In this document: one piece after another, positions 47,250 through 57,640 of the stretch
Position numbering within the stretch: the first letter of the stretch is position 1
Layout: the number at the start of each line of letters is the position of its first letter
NCBI GenBank assembly: GCA_026874595.1
Contig: CM049318.1
Span: 43,934,456-43,998,455, forward strand
Origin: Sipunculus nudus
Lineage: Eukaryota; Annelida; Sipuncula; Golfingiida; Sipunculidae
Reading direction: 5' to 3'
DNA length: 64,000 bases
Notes under the pieces: generated by a model
Told to the model about the DNA's origin: nothing
Databases searched by the model: none
What the model saw: the letters and a program-made list of their open reading frames with translations, nothing else
Translations under genes and position numbers: made by a program

Positions 47250-47440
47250 AATAGGGCCCTGCACGGGGCGGGTTTTGACCCGCAGCCTGCAGGGGCCCGC
47301 AACCCACGGGCCCCTGCGGGCCCCCGCAAAGGATTCTTAGCAGGGCGGGGCGGGCTACATCTATGAAAGTGCGGGGCGGGCCGAAATAAAGTCTGTGCGG
47401 GGCAGGCTGCGGGTTGATGATCTGGCAGTTCAGTAGAACA
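47250..47440 (+). repeat. GC-rich repeat stretch, GCGGGGCGGGC type
   Basis: Starts ATAGGGCCCTGCACGGGGCG and is made of GGGCGGG, GACCCGC and GCGGGCCCC strings, unlike the AT-rich surroundings. Related strings recur at 50320-50515. The TAGGGCCCTGC start resembles hAT-type ends, but no matching inverted end was found. Confidence 0.5.
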
Positions 47441-47665
47441 TGAATATATAATTATTCATAAGAAAACTTTCATTCTCAGACATTGATAATTTTGTATAAA
47501 ATGATTTCAGGTGCATGCTGTAAAAATAGTAATATGAAAAGAAAAATGTTTTAATTTATTCTTGTTAACCCCTTACACTGACTGACAGTTGTAACAACAC
47601 AATGCATATGTGTCTTTTCTAGGTATAACTTCAATTTGTTATCAAAATAGATGATGCATCATTAA

Positions 47666-49404
47666 TTGTATCCGCCAAAACAGAGTTTTGCGGATACTAT
47701 GTTTTCAGCTGCACGCCGCCGCCGCCACCACGGCGTAGGTGTCCAGAGAACTCCTCCGTAACCGCTGGGCGGAATTTTACGAAACCCGGGATTATGTTCG
47801 GGTCACATGTGAACTGCTGCGCCCCGATTTTGTTTTGACCTCTGACCTTTCCTCTGTGCTCTGCGTCCGTTTGTGCGCTGTTTCCACACATAAACCCACA
47901 TATCTTGGGAACCGTTTGACCGATCAGGAAAATTTTTTTGCACAAATGTAGCCCTTGGAGAGCTTTATAACATACACAAAAAATGGTGGCGCCACCTGCA
48001 ACCATGTTTGCACAGTGTCCATCTGTTCGTCTGCCTTGGGTAAAAATCACTCATATCTCTGCAGTGACTTGACTAATTCACCTGAAATTCGGCATGCGTA
48101 TACATCCTGGATAGCTTTTCTGATTTTATGACAGGTGGCGCCACCTACATTCACGTTTACGCTGCAGACATCCAAGCTCGTATCTCGGGAACCGTTTGAC
48201 CGATCAGGAAAATTTTTGTGCACAAATGTAGCCCTTGGAGAGCTTTATAACATACACAAAAAATGGTGGCGCCACCTGCAACCATGTTTGCACAGTGTCC
48301 ATCTGTTCGTCTGCCTTGGGTTAAAATCAGTCATATCTCTGCAGTGACTTGACTAATTCACCTGAAATTCGGCATGCGTAAACATCCTGGATAGCTTTTC
48401 TGATTTTATGACAGGTGGCGCCACCTACATTCACGTTTACGCTGCAGACATCCAAGCTCATATCTCGGGAACCGTTTGACCAATTAGGAAAATTTTTGTG
48501 CACAAATGTAGCCCTTGGAGAGCTTTAAACCATACACAAAAAATGGTGGCGCCACCTGCAACCATGTTTGCACAGTGTCCATCAGTTCGTCTGCCTTGGG
48601 TTAAAATCACTAATATCTTTGCAGTGACTTGACTAATTCACCTGAAATTCGGCATGCGTAAACATCCTGGATAGCTTTTCTGATTTTATGACAGGTGGCG
48701 CCACCTACATTCATGTTTATGCTGCAGACATCCAAGCTCATATCTCGGGAACCGTTTGACCGATTGGGCCAAAAATTTGCATATGTATAGATCTCACATA
48801 GCTCTTCATCATAGGCAAAACTGGTGGCGCCACCTGCAGCCATTTTTGCACAGCTCCTGTCTGTTTGTCTGCCATGGGATAATATCACTCATATCTCGGC
48901 AGTGGTTTGACATATCTGCCTAAAATTTTGCAGGTTTAAACATCCCCGACAGCTCTCTTGATTTTATGACAGGTGGCGGCACCTGCATTCTAGTTTATGC
49001 AGCAGACATCCAAGCTCATATCTTGGGAACCGTTTGACCTATTGGGCCAAAGTTTTGCATGTGTATAGTTCTCACATAGCTCTTTTTCATACGCAAAACT
49101 GGTGGCGTCACCTGCAACCATTTTTGCTCGCGTCCATCTGTTTGTCTGCCACGGGCTAAAATCACTCATATACATGTACTGGTTTGACTTATCTGCCTTA
49201 AATTTTGCATATGTATACAACTTGGACGGCCTTCTGGATTTTTTGGTAGGGGGGGCAACCTACATACACAATTTGGCTGCAGACATCCATGCTAATATGC
49301 AACACTCTATTTCCCCTTGCCACTCAATCCATGCCTCACTTCACCCGTTCCACTCTGATTTAGGCGGATACACATAGTCGCTTGTCGACTACCCGTATTC
49401 TAGT
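47666..49404 (-). mobile_element. HLE-3, complete copy, reverse orientation
   Basis: On the minus strand it runs from ACTAGAATACGGG (49404) through GTGTATCCGCCTAAATCAG to a hairpin end GTATCCGCAAAAC-TCT and GTTTTGGCGGATACAAT (47666-47695). The core has ten or more GGTGGCGCCACC motifs, alternating GTAGGTGGCGCCACCTGTC and GCAGGTGGCGCCACCA on that strand. Three core dimers of about 280 bp at 47960-48770 are nearly identical. Non-coding. Confidence 0.8.
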
Positions 49405-50300
49405 TTGAAATTTAGATTTTAAACAATTGTCCTTGCAGTGGAAGCTAATCATAAATTTGTATAAAGTTACTTGATCGATGTTGTATATAGACTGTAAGCT
49501 TGTACTTGTGTCCGGTCTCACATATTACATAATATGACTGGGAGAGAAGCAAGGGCTTGATTACCTCTGATCTTGTAATAGACAGTGTGTGGCTACAGCT
49601 GGCTCTCTAGGCGACTCAACTGACAAAGAACTCCACACAGCCTAAGGTTGACTCTTTATCTAATTGTAACTCCATGTGCTGTCTATTTGTAACTGACAAT
49701 GACCACTGGCTGGTCAAATCCCTGTTTGGGCACTCCATAAGGTGGTGATAACTACTATAAGAAACACCGCTCTGGTCAGGTCTATTTCAATAAACATACT
49801 GACCCTAAAGCCACATAAGTCAGATTACCCCTTTACTCCCTTGACCATCTGATCAGTCTCAATTTCAGCTAATTAGCAGATTATGACGGAAAAGATTTTA
49901 ACCATGCAACACACCTCAGTAGTTTGGTTGCTTGTGGTTAGCCCATACCATTCCAAAGGGTAACTTTGGGTACACATACTTTTAGGAAATTTATTTTTTT
50001 CTTTACTTTTTTTTATAAATTGAAGTAGAAACAGACACAATAAAACAATGGTTTGTTTATTTCCCCTGTAAAATATCAGAACATATTTAAAGTTTGTTAA
50101 ATTATTATGTATATATTAAATCCATTTAACCAATCAAACATGTCTTTTAAAATATTTCATGAATTATGGTTTGAATGACTGCAAAAACGTATAAAAATTA
50201 ATTTTTCATTCCAATCATCAAACATTTCAAATATATTAATGATAAGCGTTGCTTATATGTGTGCTGTAAAATATTCTTGATATGTAAACCTTTGGATCCG
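49405..50300. other. intron stretch without recognised gene
   Basis: The first half (49430-49950) has ordinary composition and no repeat seen elsewhere in the window; the second half is AT-rich. No coding frame supported. Confidence 0.4.
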
Positions 50301-50520
50301 AAAGCTTTTAAAAAATTATTTTGTGGGCTGGACTGCGGGCCGGACACTTAAAAAAGGCATGGGGGTCGGGTGCGGGCTGAAAGAAAATTTTACGGGGCGG
50401 GTGCGGGCTGAAAGAATCAAAGTAAATGCGGGGCGGGGCGGGCTAAATTTTTTTTTCTTTGATTGTAGAGTGGGCTGCGGGCTGACAGGGCAAGATGCGG
50501 GGCGGGTGCGGGTTCAACTT
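50301..50520 (+). repeat. second GC-rich GCGGGGCGGG stretch
   Basis: GGGTGCGGGCTGAAAGAA occurs twice, with GCGGGGCGGGGCGGGCTAA and GCGGGGCGGGTGCGGGTTC. It may be the other end of the element that starts at 47250, in which case HLE-3 lies inside it. It borders the resumed minisatellite. Confidence 0.45.
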
Positions 50521-50795
50521 TTCGGTCATCTGATGTAATACTGACAGGAGGAGATGGTCACCTGATGTAATACTGACTGGAGGAGATGTAATACAGACAG
50601 GAGGTGGTCAACTGAAGTAATACTGACAGGAGGTGGTTGTCAACTGATCTAATACTGACAGGAGGTGGTTGTCAACTGATGTAATACTGACAGGAGGAGA
50701 TTGTCATCTGATGTAATACTGACAGGAGACAGTTTCCAACTGATGTAATACTGACAGAAGGTGGTTGTCAAATGATATAATACAAACAGGAGGGG
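50521..50795 (+). repeat. 32-bp minisatellite, second block
   Basis: About eight units with GTAATACTGACAGGAGG and the same alternating halves as at 39690-42473. The last units are more diverged (ACAGAAGG, ACAAACAGG), as expected at an array edge. Confidence 0.9.
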
Positions 50796-51125
50796 GTCCA
50801 CTGTGGTTGTGCACAAAGTCGCAAAAAATGATAGATCATTGGTGTCATAGGTGGAAAATTGAGATAAAAGTTTGATGGCATGATAGGAAATTTTTAAATA
50901 TTCCATCAAATGCCAACAATTTGCTTAACAATATTTCTTTTTTTCAATCTGCAACACCTTGTACCTGTTGACTGTTGGCACTGGTGTTTTGGTTAATTAT
51001 GATTACAAAACTTATAATTATATAAGAATCATATATGCCCTTTAAACCAAACATTTCCGATCCATTTTCAATGCAATATGTTAAATTTTGACAATATTTT
51101 CAAGTAAATAAACAATTTTTCTCAC
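50796..51125. other. HDAC intron, no recognised feature
   Basis: AT-rich, with the exon donor GTGAGA at the right edge on the minus strand. Nothing else recognised. Confidence 0.5.
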
Positions 51126-51181
51126 ATTGCTTGGTCCCTTTCTGCATGGTGCCCAGGGGGTCGGACAACTGCCATTCCGTT
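51126..51181 (-). CDS. HDAC4: class IIa histone deacetylase, exon with active-site His-His pair
   Basis: A 56-nt micro-scale exon encoding NGMAVVRPPGHHAERDQA plus two nt of the next Met codon. The acceptor is TATTTCAG and the donor GTGAGA. RPPGHHAE contains the two histidines that form the charge-relay pair of zinc-dependent deacetylases. The phase (2 nt left over) matches the one nt taken by the next exon. The stretch between this exon and the next coding piece is 11.6 kb and contains LINE, HLE-3, composite C and minisatellite DNA. Upstream exons for the N-terminal half of the deacetylase domain and the MEF2-binding region were not found between 51182 and 64000, so they probably lie to the right of the window. 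Confidence 0.92.
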
Positions 51182-51443
51182 CTGAAATACATATGCAATA
51201 TTATCAATAAACTAGTTGAAGTTTCGTTTGCATCCCCAAATACATGAAGCCCTCCATCAAGCAAATCTATGGGAAACTACACATGCAAATGCAGTTATGA
51301 GCAAATAATGGCTATTGTGCACTGTAACGTGACAGGTGGTGGTGACATTAAAAGTGGGAACAGAGAACCCCAGTACATAAAGTGATGATTAATGACTGCA
51401 TGGTTTTGTAAATTTCTTTTCAATATGAATGAGGACAATTAGA
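51182..51443. other. HDAC intron upstream of the His-His exon
   Basis: Contains the TATTTCAG acceptor at the left edge (minus strand). The rest holds no recognised feature. Confidence 0.5.
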
Positions 51444-53691
51444 ACTAGAAATTTCTGGCATCAGAGATAGTGTGACTAGACATTAATTAATGCATATCCC
51501 CTCTAAAATAGGCCCCCTTCTTCTGAAGCATATATATTGACACTTTACAAGGCTAAGGCCACCAGGGTCAAGGTCACAAATATATTTTTTGACTTGGTGG
51601 AAACAATCTGTGTATCAAATTGTAAGAAAAATAAGCAGTTATTCAAATGTTATGGGGTTCATAAATCCTGCATTTTTTTTCAGGTTTGACATTGAAAACC
51701 AAGATCAAGGGCACTAGCCTATAAATATAAATCAATTCTTGGTGGAATTGATCTGTGTCAAATTTGAGGAAAAAAATATGCTGTATTTAAAAAGTTATAG
51801 GGGTAACAAAAATCTTATATATTCACGTATACTGACCTTGAAAACCAAGGTCTATGTCGAAAGACTTTTAAACATGTCCAAGATTTTGGTGAGCATTTGT
51901 GTGTCAAATATGAAGAAAAAGATGGGGCACTTAAAAAGTTATGGGGTTCACAAAAATCCCTTTTATCAGCAGTTTGACCTTGAAGGTCAAGGGATTTCAA
52001 ACTCTTTTGACAACTTATCATCTGACACCTTTCATTTTGATTTTAAGAAAAATACATTTATTAACCTGAGAAGTATAATGTTTCTGTGTGTCACCAAATA
52101 CATATTAAGGCTTCTATCATAGTAAAGGTGATGACCCCAATTTGGACAGACTTTATCCTATAACCCATATCTGTGCATAATATGAAAGGAATCTGTCCAT
52201 TAGTTTTTAATTTATAATGCTCATACTACTGTCAAGTGGCAATGATGGGGGTATTAAACATGCAAAACAAGAAAAGGATGACAGGTGACATCACTAGTCT
52301 CCTGTGAAAGACACAGCTATCCAAGTTCTTCTTTCAACCTGATATTTGGACCAATCCATGCAACCATGCAAACCATGCATCTTGAGATTTTGTATGATTT
52401 TCACCAAAATTGGACCTATTCAAGGTCAAGGTCATTCTCCTATTAAAGGTCACGACCCCATTTTAAATAGATATCGTCCTCTCATCCATATCTATGCACG
52501 GCTCTAGGACAAATACCCCCCAGACAATTACCCCCCCGGACAATTACCCCCCAACAATTACCCCCTGGACAATTACCCCCCAGACAATTACCCCCCCAGA
52601 CAATTACCCCCCCGGACAATTACCCCCCAACAATTACCCCCTGGACAATTACCCCCCAGACAATTACCCCCCCAGACAATTACCCCCCCGGACAATTACC
52701 CCCAGGACAATTACCCCCTTGGACAACTACCCCCCAGACGACTACCCCTCAGACAATTACCCCCCAGTACAATTACCCCCCGGACAATTACCCCCTGGAC
52801 AACTACCCCCATGGTATATTAACACTTTTAAAGTACACATTGTACAAACTAAAAGTAAAATATTCCGATTGTAAGTAAAACAAATACCTGTGATAATATA
52901 TTTCAAACCAAGCATAAGTACATACATCATGTGTATTGTAAAAATAGAAAAAAAATCCATTACATCAAGTTTTCAGTAGCTGTTTACTAGTTCTAGGCAA
53001 TGCCTCTCTTGTGTATTGTAAAAAAAATTGTAAATATATGGTAAAAAGTCCATTATATGAAATATGCTTTATATTGGCAAGTTGTAAAACAAAAGCTTTG
53101 TAAACATATCGTCCATATAACCACCCACAAGCTTACAATATAATTCCATTCAAATAGGGAATAACATTCATTCTTACAAGTCTCTTTAAGTAATATCATA
53201 ATAAGAAATTATGATATGATAATGATATTATTATCTAAAGTGATTTTCTTTTTATTTTTTGTTTGCAATTAATTTTATTTATTTCTTTGGCATTCTGTGC
53301 TACTCATTAGCAACACAGAATATATTTAAATGTATAACGTGTACTTAAAATGTGAAATTTTTACCATGGGGGTAATTGTCCAGGGGGTAGTTGTCCGCGG
53401 GGTAATTGTACCGGGGGGTAATTGTCCAGGGGGTAGTTGTCTGGGGGGTAGTTTACCGAGGGGGTAATTGTTCTGGGGGGGGTAATTGTCTGGGGGGTAA
53501 TTGTCCAGGGGGTAATTGTCGGGGGGTAATTGTCCAGGGGGTAGTTGTCCTGTTGCCTCTAAGCACAAGTTTGATAAAGATCTATGAAATATTTTGTGAG
53601 TTGATTTATCTTGCTAGCAATGAGCTAGCAATTGTGATGGAGGGACTGTGCAAAAAACAGAGTATCCCCCAGGCTTTATCTGGGGATACAA
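51444..53691 (+). mobile_element. HLE-2 copy with a different core, split by a foldback element
   Basis: Starts ACTAGAAATTTCTGGCATC and ends with the hairpin AGTATCCCCCAGG / TATCTGGGGATAC followed by AA. The first kilobase has units of about 150 bp with GACCTTGAAAACCAAGG and AAAGTTATGGGGTTC, and the part from 52130 is one standard HLE-2 core unit with ACAGGTGACATCACTAGTC. The foldback at 52500-53557 interrupts that unit at TCTATGCAC. Confidence 0.7.
52500..53557. mobile_element. foldback-type element with tandem-repeat inverted ends
   Basis: Left arm 52500-52815 starts GGCTCTAGGACAA and is built of 14-16-bp units GACAATTACCCCCC. Right arm 53362-53557 is the inverted form GGGGGTAATTGTCC and ends TTGTCCTGTTGCC. 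The innermost CCCCCATGGTA and TACCATGGGGG also match. Between them is about 546 bp of AT-rich non-coding sequence. The direct repeats TCTATGCAC (52491-52499) and TCTAAGCAC (53558-53566) flank it, and joining there restores the HLE-2 sequence. Long arms of short tandem units and a 9-bp duplication are the traits of Drosophila FB-type, MULE-related foldback elements. Confidence 0.82.
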
Positions 53692-53779
53692 TGATCACAA
53701 AAGCTTATTACCTATCATATGTAAACTGGAGAGATATATTTAAGAAAATGGCTGTTTAATAGATATGGTGCACTACAAA

Positions 53780-55168
53780 ACAAGGGACCCATGGGTCATA
53801 GTGTTCAGCTGAATTTTGTCAAATTTTAGGGAATGCAAAATATGTTTATTTCAATTGGTATTTTTTTATATATTATTTAGCATTTGAGGAAGAGGGCCCT
53901 CCTATTTGGTGATAATAATGTATTAAAGGTAAGATTGGTCTCGATCCTCAGCTGTATTTGTCTATAAGGATATATGTTTATGAGGTTTTCCAAAATATTG
54001 GTCCTGTGATCAGTTTGAAGCCAACCTGTCTACCCAAACTGGAGTTATCATCCAAAAACTAATTTGTGAATGGAAGGGCCCTGTGACCTTGACCTATGAC
54101 CAAAAAATCAAACAGAATCTTCCCCTAGTGGCAGGTTAGCAATATCTTGAAGATGGAAGGTTTGCGATGAAAAGTTTGGCTTCAAATGCATACACATTCC
54201 TTTTAAAGAAATGGGTCCTGTGACCTTGACCTTTGACCGTTGGACCCCAAAATCGACATGGTTCTTACTTTAGTGGTGGGCCATTTATAAGTTAAGGTTG
54301 AAACCAATATGTCAAACTAAATTGGAGTTATCATCTGGAAACTAATTTGTGAACAGATAGCCCCTGTGATCTTGACCTTTGACCTTGGGGCCCCAAATTA
54401 ATTTATGCTCTCCCCATACTGGCAAGTCAGCTAAATGCGCTAGATGGAAAGTTTGGGATGAAAAGCTTGGCTTAAAATGCAGCCATAATCTTTTTAATGA
54501 AGTGAGTCCTGTGACCTTGACCATTGACCTCATGACCCCAAAATCATATAGGTTCTTGCTTTAGTGGTGGGCCATGTGTAAGTCAAGTTTGAAATCCATG
54601 TGCCAATCCAACCTGGAGTTATCGTCTGGAAACAAATTTGAGTGGATGGTCAGATTGACAGACAGACAGACAGACAGGGAGATTAGTATAGCCTATAGGG
54701 CATCTACTTGTGATCAATAAACACACCAGGTTTTGGGACACCAGATGTTATCCCAGCTGAGAAACTGACATGATTGTTGTCATTTTATAGTAAATAAATA
54801 GAAAAATATTTGTTAAAATGGGAAAAATACAGATGGCACCACCATGTTTCAGGAACTGACAAAACTAGTCATGGTCAATATTCAAGGCAAGATTCATGAC
54901 AGACCATGGATTCATTATCAAGATATTGGAGGTTTTGTATCAAATTTTTTACTATTCTGGGGGGGGGGGGTACTTTCAAGCCCCATAGCTCAAAAGATAT
55001 AGGTCGCATTGACCTAATTTCAGGTTTCCAAGGAGATTTTTTATTGACCTCCCTGGATCTTCACTTTGAAGTTTCTAGGACCAGGTGTTACAATTTGTGC
55101 CCTGCTAACGGACTGCCGGACGCCTAGATGAAGACAGCCAGGGGCCATTCCTATACTTCAGTTGAGCT
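53780..55168 (+). mobile_element. HLE-1 copy rich in TGACCT blocks
   Basis: 5' end ACAAGGGACCCATGGG with GTGTTCAGCTGAA; 3' end CTTCAGTTGAGCT before AAAA. It holds TGACCTTGACCT-type blocks near 54083, 54221, 54366 and 54512, a GACAGACA run (54655-54680) and one 340-bp core unit from about 54790 with CAGATGGCACCACCATG. It is a longer form of 3112-3920 and is likewise followed by composite C. Confidence 0.7.
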
Positions 55169-57305
55169 AAAAATGATTGTAGCTGGCACCACCAGTCTTG
55201 TATACAACAAAGCTACCAGAGATATATACATATCCCAAGTTCAGACTTATATATCAAACCCCTCCTGAGAAAAAGCAGGGACACACACAGTGCAAAGATT
55301 ATTGTAGGTGGCACCACCAGTCTTGTATACGACAAAGCTATCTGATAGGTATAATTATGCCTAATTTCAGGATGATATATCAAATTCCTCTATAGAAATA
55401 AGCAGGCACAAAAGTCACACACTGTGCAAAAGTCATTGTATCGGTGGTGACACCTGTAAAAAAATCCATCAAAGACACATAGACAGGTCATAATATCAGG
55501 CCAATACAACAAACTTACCTTGAGTCTGATGCATGGGGCCTGACCGGCCTTAGGTGAAAAAGGCAGTTGCCCCGAGTGAACTGTGACAAATTTGCTGGCT
55601 CAGGCTACTGCACTGAGTGAACTCATGACCTGCACCTGGCTAGAATGGGTGAACTTTTGACCTGTACCTGGCTGCACTGAGTGAACTCTTGACCTGTTGC
55701 CTAATCTGATACAGTTGGCAGTCTGCCAAATCTATAAATAGATTGGCTCCACATGCAGCCCTGAGGGGCATGACACCCATGAGGTGATCACATGGTGCCC
55801 ATGAGGTGTTCACATGTCACCCATGAGAGGATCACATGCCTTGTGCTTGGCTGCACTGATTGAACTCTTGACCTATATTTGGCTGCACTGAATGAACTGT
55901 TGATCTCTTGCCAAATCTGAAACAGTTGGCAGTTTTTAACCTATTTAAATATACAGACACAATCTTGGCCTGTTGGTAAATCTGTTTACACTTACTGAAA
56001 GACTTTGGCTAAAATGCTTTTTTTCAAGCTGAAATATTCATAAACTTTTTATCAAAATATCTAGATTAATAAAAAAATGCAGTTCTTTCATTGTTAAAGG
56101 TCCAATAATTCTGCCAAAAATCATTCAAGTTTACTTGAACAAAGGCCACCTAAGAATAATTTTTGTGCCATGTTACAGAAGTTATAATTGAAACAATAAT
56201 TTTGTAATAGAACATTTTTGCAGTGTCAGTTTGAAATAGACATAATAATGGCCATAAGACCAACTTAAGCTTTTCTGATATGATTGAAATAATATATCCT
56301 AGGATAATTCTTTTGAAAAATTGAAAGATTCAACTTGACAGTTTCGTCATAAATATTTTAAGCTGAAAGAGGCTAAAATAATGAGGTTTTTGCCCATAAA
56401 AAACAGGTCAATGTAGGTGGCACCACAAAATCTGTAACTTCAAATATCAGTCATGTGACCAACATTTGCACAGTTCTTGGTAATGCCAGCTTCTGTCATT
56501 TCTGAGAGATTTCTTGCTATGTCAGTATGCTTACTTTGCTTAATGACTGTTCAAATTTGTTTAACTCCACTAAAATTCATCAAATGCAAACCATTTGAAC
56601 AAGCCTTGAGAGGGCTTGCCACTGGGACCATTTCTGTAAAATATTGAACAATTTGGCTGGACTGTTAACAAGAAGACTTTTAAAGGTTTTTCAGCTTTTT
56701 CCCTATAAAATCTGAGTAAATGCAGATAGCAAAAAAATAAGCTGAATCCCCCAACATTTGATATGTGACAGATTATTGCATAAAATCTGGGGATGGTAGT
56801 TCTTGCTATTCCTGAAAAATTATGGGTTAATATACAGATGACCAATGACCCCATACAAAAAAAAGTCCATGCAGGTGGCGCCACCAATACCTGAATTTCA
56901 TATATGACTCATGTGACTAACACTGGCATAAAATTTGGTGATGATAGCTCCAGCCGTTTCTGAGACTGTCATTTTAGTATGCTTTTTTGGGACAGATGAC
57001 TAGGTTCAACTTCCTGTAATTTGGCCATAATTCACCAAACTTGAACCATTTGAACAAACTTGAGAGAGATGGTATAAAAAATTATTTCTGTGAAATATTG
57101 AACAAATTGGCTTGACCATTTTGGAGGAGAAGATTTTTAAAGGTTTTTTATCAATAAAATCTGAAAAAAAATGCAGATTTTTTTCAGATGGCTAATTTTT
57201 TGCATTGAATTTCATGATGCTAGCTCCAGTCATTTTTGAGATAGTATGGGTTAACGTACAGACGACAGATGCTGCCACACCATCGCATTAGCTCACAGGT
57301 TCGCT
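55169..57305 (+). mobile_element. composite repeat C, complete uninterrupted copy
   Basis: The best reference copy in the window: AATGATTGTAGCTGGCACC start, two to three CACCACC units, CTGAGTGAACTCTTGACC section, CCCATGAGG tandem (about 55770-55840), AT-rich middle, GCAGGTGGCGCCACCAATACC near 56873 and CATCGCATTAGCTCACAGG end. At 56055 it shows the uninterrupted form of the HLE-2 insertion site at 4822. Confidence 0.75.
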
Positions 57306-57640
57306 AAAAATTACTACTGATGCATATTGAATGCGAAATTATAATTCAGATACATCTCACTGATGGCAAAATCTTGAATTAAGTGGAGTATGGATACTAA
57401 TTATTTATAATCCATGTACAGCCATCTTCATACACCCACAGAGAGCTGTATACCTGTGATTGTAAGCATTGCCTGGCATGAGGAATATATAAAATCATAA
57501 ATCTACATTTTTTAAAAGCTTTTAAAAAACATTCTTGTCAATATTAACCATAGATAACCTGAAATCTAAATGTATGATGATGTAACAAATGCTGATAAAC
57601 TGGTACCAGGCTAGATGTATCTGCTTCACACAGTCAACAT
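57306..57640 (+). mobile_element. composite-C internal fragment
   Basis: ACTGATGCATATTGAATGCG to CTGCTTCACACAG parallels 325-650 and 34300-34630. It ends where the single-copy island begins. Confidence 0.6.

Noticed and set aside
52494-52874. 126-codon frame rich in Pro, Asn and Tyr
   Set aside because: It is the translation of the foldback arm's 14-16-bp units; the opposite arm gives the mirror frame at 53326-53568.
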